The notes under the pieces were generated by a model that made no database searches, was not told the origin of the DNA, and saw only the letters and a program-made list of their open reading frames with translations. Positions 62,629-64,000 of a stretch of 64,000 nucleotides of DNA are shown piece by piece. Origin of the DNA: Clostridium cavendishii DSM 21758 (GTDB lineage Bacteria > Bacillota > Clostridia > Clostridiales > Clostridiaceae). The translations under genes and the position numbers were made by a program. Numbering within the stretch: the stretch's first letter is position 1; each line of letters opens with the position of its first letter. The stretch spans positions 62,001-126,000 of the forward strand of contig NZ_FQZB01000010.1 in the NCBI RefSeq assembly GCF_900141845.1. The letters run 5' to 3'.

Positions 62629-64000
62629 CTAATCTCCTACTAATTCTAACACTTTTTTATAATACTCAATTAATTGTTCATTTGATAATCGTGGTGTATT
62701 ATGCAACACATAACTTAATTGGGTCTTATCACTTATTATACTTGGTAAATCAATCCCCATAGATCTTAAAATACTTCTAGATTGTTCTGGTGTTAAATTG
62801 ATACTTGCCTTTTTGGCAAATTCTTCTGGAAGTAGATTTATTCCGACTTCTTTTTCTAATACAGATATAACATTTCCCTCCTCTATAACTATTCCTTCTA
62901 AATCTGTTTTTGTAGCAATATATAATACTCCATTTCCATAATTATTTGCCTCTGTCGCAAAAACGGTTGATACAACCGGATCTGTAGAAACAGGAGTTAT
63001 TCTCACTCTTTGTAATCCTGAACTACCTTTATATCCAACTGTAGTCCCCCTAAAATATAAAATTTCTGAAGTTGGAATTGCATCTTCAATATTTTTTAAA
63101 TAATTTATATTATTTTGTAATAAAGTACTTCCACCATTACTATACATTGTAAGTGCATTCCATGCACCAAATGCTTCAATTCCTTCTGCAAGTAAAGCAA
63201 TCTCTCCAGCAGCCAAATATGATGCACCTATTATAATACCTGCAAATGCAACATCTTTTAGCACTTTATTTAAATCAATACTATAATAAATAGTTAATGT
63301 GCCTTCTGCATCTGTTTTAACATCGCCAGTAAAGAAATCTATCCAACTTTCCTCAATTGGTGTCTCTCCCTTATCCACCCATCCATTAAACCATTCGTGT
63401 TTATAGTAATGAGGGTTTTTACCTGTAAGTATCTTAAATACATCATTAACAATAGCTTTATTCTGTACAGTTAGATAATCCCTTACTCCGTTAATATCAA
63501 ATGTAGCAATTATTGCCGCCTCTTCTTTACTCCAGCTAGTTTTTCTATTTTCTAAAAGCTTTTGCAAATTTTTATACATATCACTATGAGTAAAAGTTTC
63601 ATAGTCATCCTCTGATTTTATCCCTCTTGTTATTTTGGCTATATCTGATCTAAAACTATAGATATCGTGTCCAAACATAATCCATTTATCGCCATTATTG
63701 AAAGTTATATTATTATTATTTTTTTCGCTTATACAAATATCATATTTAGTTGGATTTATATCTTTTGAATCATCTAAGCTATCCCCATCTGTGTCTTTAA
63801 CTGCTGGATTAGAGTTGAATGTCCAACATTTATAAGATTTATTCCCTGATCCACCATAGTATATTTCTTCTTGTCTATTCAATTCTATTAAATCTGGTAC
63901 ACCATCTTTATCCGTATCTACAGAGTAATCTCCCAACTCTGGATCCTTGGCTAAGTGTACAATACTCCCATTTGAAAGTCTAATCCAAGCTCCATCATTT
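62629..64000 (-). CDS. Polymorphic toxin, C-terminal part with ADP-ribosyltransferase-like tip (truncated by window edge)
   Basis: The frame is open to the window edge, so the N-terminus is outside. The visible 457 codons start with NDGAWIRLSNGSIVHL, then DTDKDGVPDLIELN and DTDGDSLDDSKDINP, calcium-binding motifs as in binary-toxin B components and other secreted clostridial proteins. A middle region is followed by a hydrophobic segment (VAFAGIIIGASYLAAGEIALL). The last 150 residues carry LYFRGTTVGYKG and TPVSTDPVVSTVFATEANNYG, reminiscent of the R-STS-E core of ADP-ribosyltransferase toxins. A likely immunity gene follows directly. The enzymatic call is moderate; the toxin-like build is clearer. 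Confidence 0.7.
   Translation of the reverse strand, partial: NDGAWIRLSNGSIVHLAKDPELGDYSVDTDKDGVPDLIELNRQEEIYYGGSGNKSYKCWTFNSNPAVKDTDGDSLDDSKDINPTKYDICISEKNNNNITFNNGDKWIMFGHDIYSFRSDIAKITRGIKSEDDYETFTHSDMYKNLQKLLENRKTSWSKEEAAIIATFDINGVRDYLTVQNKAIVNDVFKILTGKNPHYYKHEWFNGWVDKGETPIEESWIDFFTGDVKTDAEGTLTIYYSIDLNKVLKDVAFAGIIIGASYLAAGEIALLAEGIEAFGAWNALTMYSNGGSTLLQNNINYLKNIEDAIPTSEILYFRGTTVGYKGSSGLQRVRITPVSTDPVVSTVFATEANNYGNGVLYIATKTDLEGIVIEEGNVISVLEKEVGINLLPEEFAKKASINLTPEQSRSILRSMGIDLPSIISDKTQLSYVLHNTPRLSNEQLIEYYKKVLELVGD

Overview
The window looks like a chromosomal segment of a low-GC, Gram-positive, spore-forming anaerobe of Clostridium sensu stricto (cluster I). The reasons are strong AT bias, AGGAGG-type ribosome binding sites, the classical crt-bcd-etfB-etfA-hbd butyrate block next to rex, clostridial conserved hypotheticals, and collagen-like, LPXTG and polymorphic-toxin surface genes. 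I do not assign a species. I saw no rRNA, tRNA, CRISPR array or complete insertion sequence.

Layout. 0-6 kb: truncated ABC exporter, a membrane-anchored alpha/beta hydrolase, and a trehalose locus (EIIBC permease and phosphotrehalase, divergent from a GntR/HutC repressor) whose operator fills the promoter spacer. 6-14 kb: two conserved hypotheticals, then the butyryl-CoA operon with a Rex box and Rex itself; a family of hairpin repeats sits inside this operon and again upstream of rex. 14-21 kb: a TrkA-C membrane protein, ferritin with a PerR/Fur-like palindrome, an unannotated small-RNA candidate, a 50-residue membrane protein, a cadmium/zinc ATPase with its ArsR-family repressor, a ROK kinase and a Zn-PLC-like protein. 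21-32 kb: two paralogous SWIM-SNF2 ATPases around a small PTS IIB-like protein and a second GH13 glucosidase with a cre box. 32-35 kb: a DNRLRE/collagen-like protein with 178 consecutive G-X-Y triplets. 35-40 kb: a chemoreceptor paired with a membrane protein, then a Ser/Thr kinase with TPRs and a small membrane protein carrying eight T-(E/Q)-L-L motifs, a plausible kinase substrate array. 40-51 kb: a 2,832-residue secreted repeat protein with no visible sortase motif, convergent with an LPXTG leucine-rich-repeat protein. 51-54 kb: a two-part ThrE-like exporter and an arylamine N-acetyltransferase.

54-64 kb is an accessory, rearranged region. It holds three fragments of mannose-1-phosphate guanylyltransferase genes (two open, one decayed), a GH113-like protein, small membrane proteins, a large serine recombinase with its own short upstream gene, and immunity-like orphan genes. 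It ends with the 3' part of a large polymorphic toxin (calcium-binding DxDxDG motifs, a hydrophobic segment, an ADP-ribosyltransferase-like tip) followed at once by a probable immunity gene. This pattern suggests a toxin/immunity variation site that has been reworked by recombination.

Protein family names come from recognising motifs by eye. No database search was run. Start codons were moved from the longest open frame wherever a Shine-Dalgarno sequence clearly favours an internal start.
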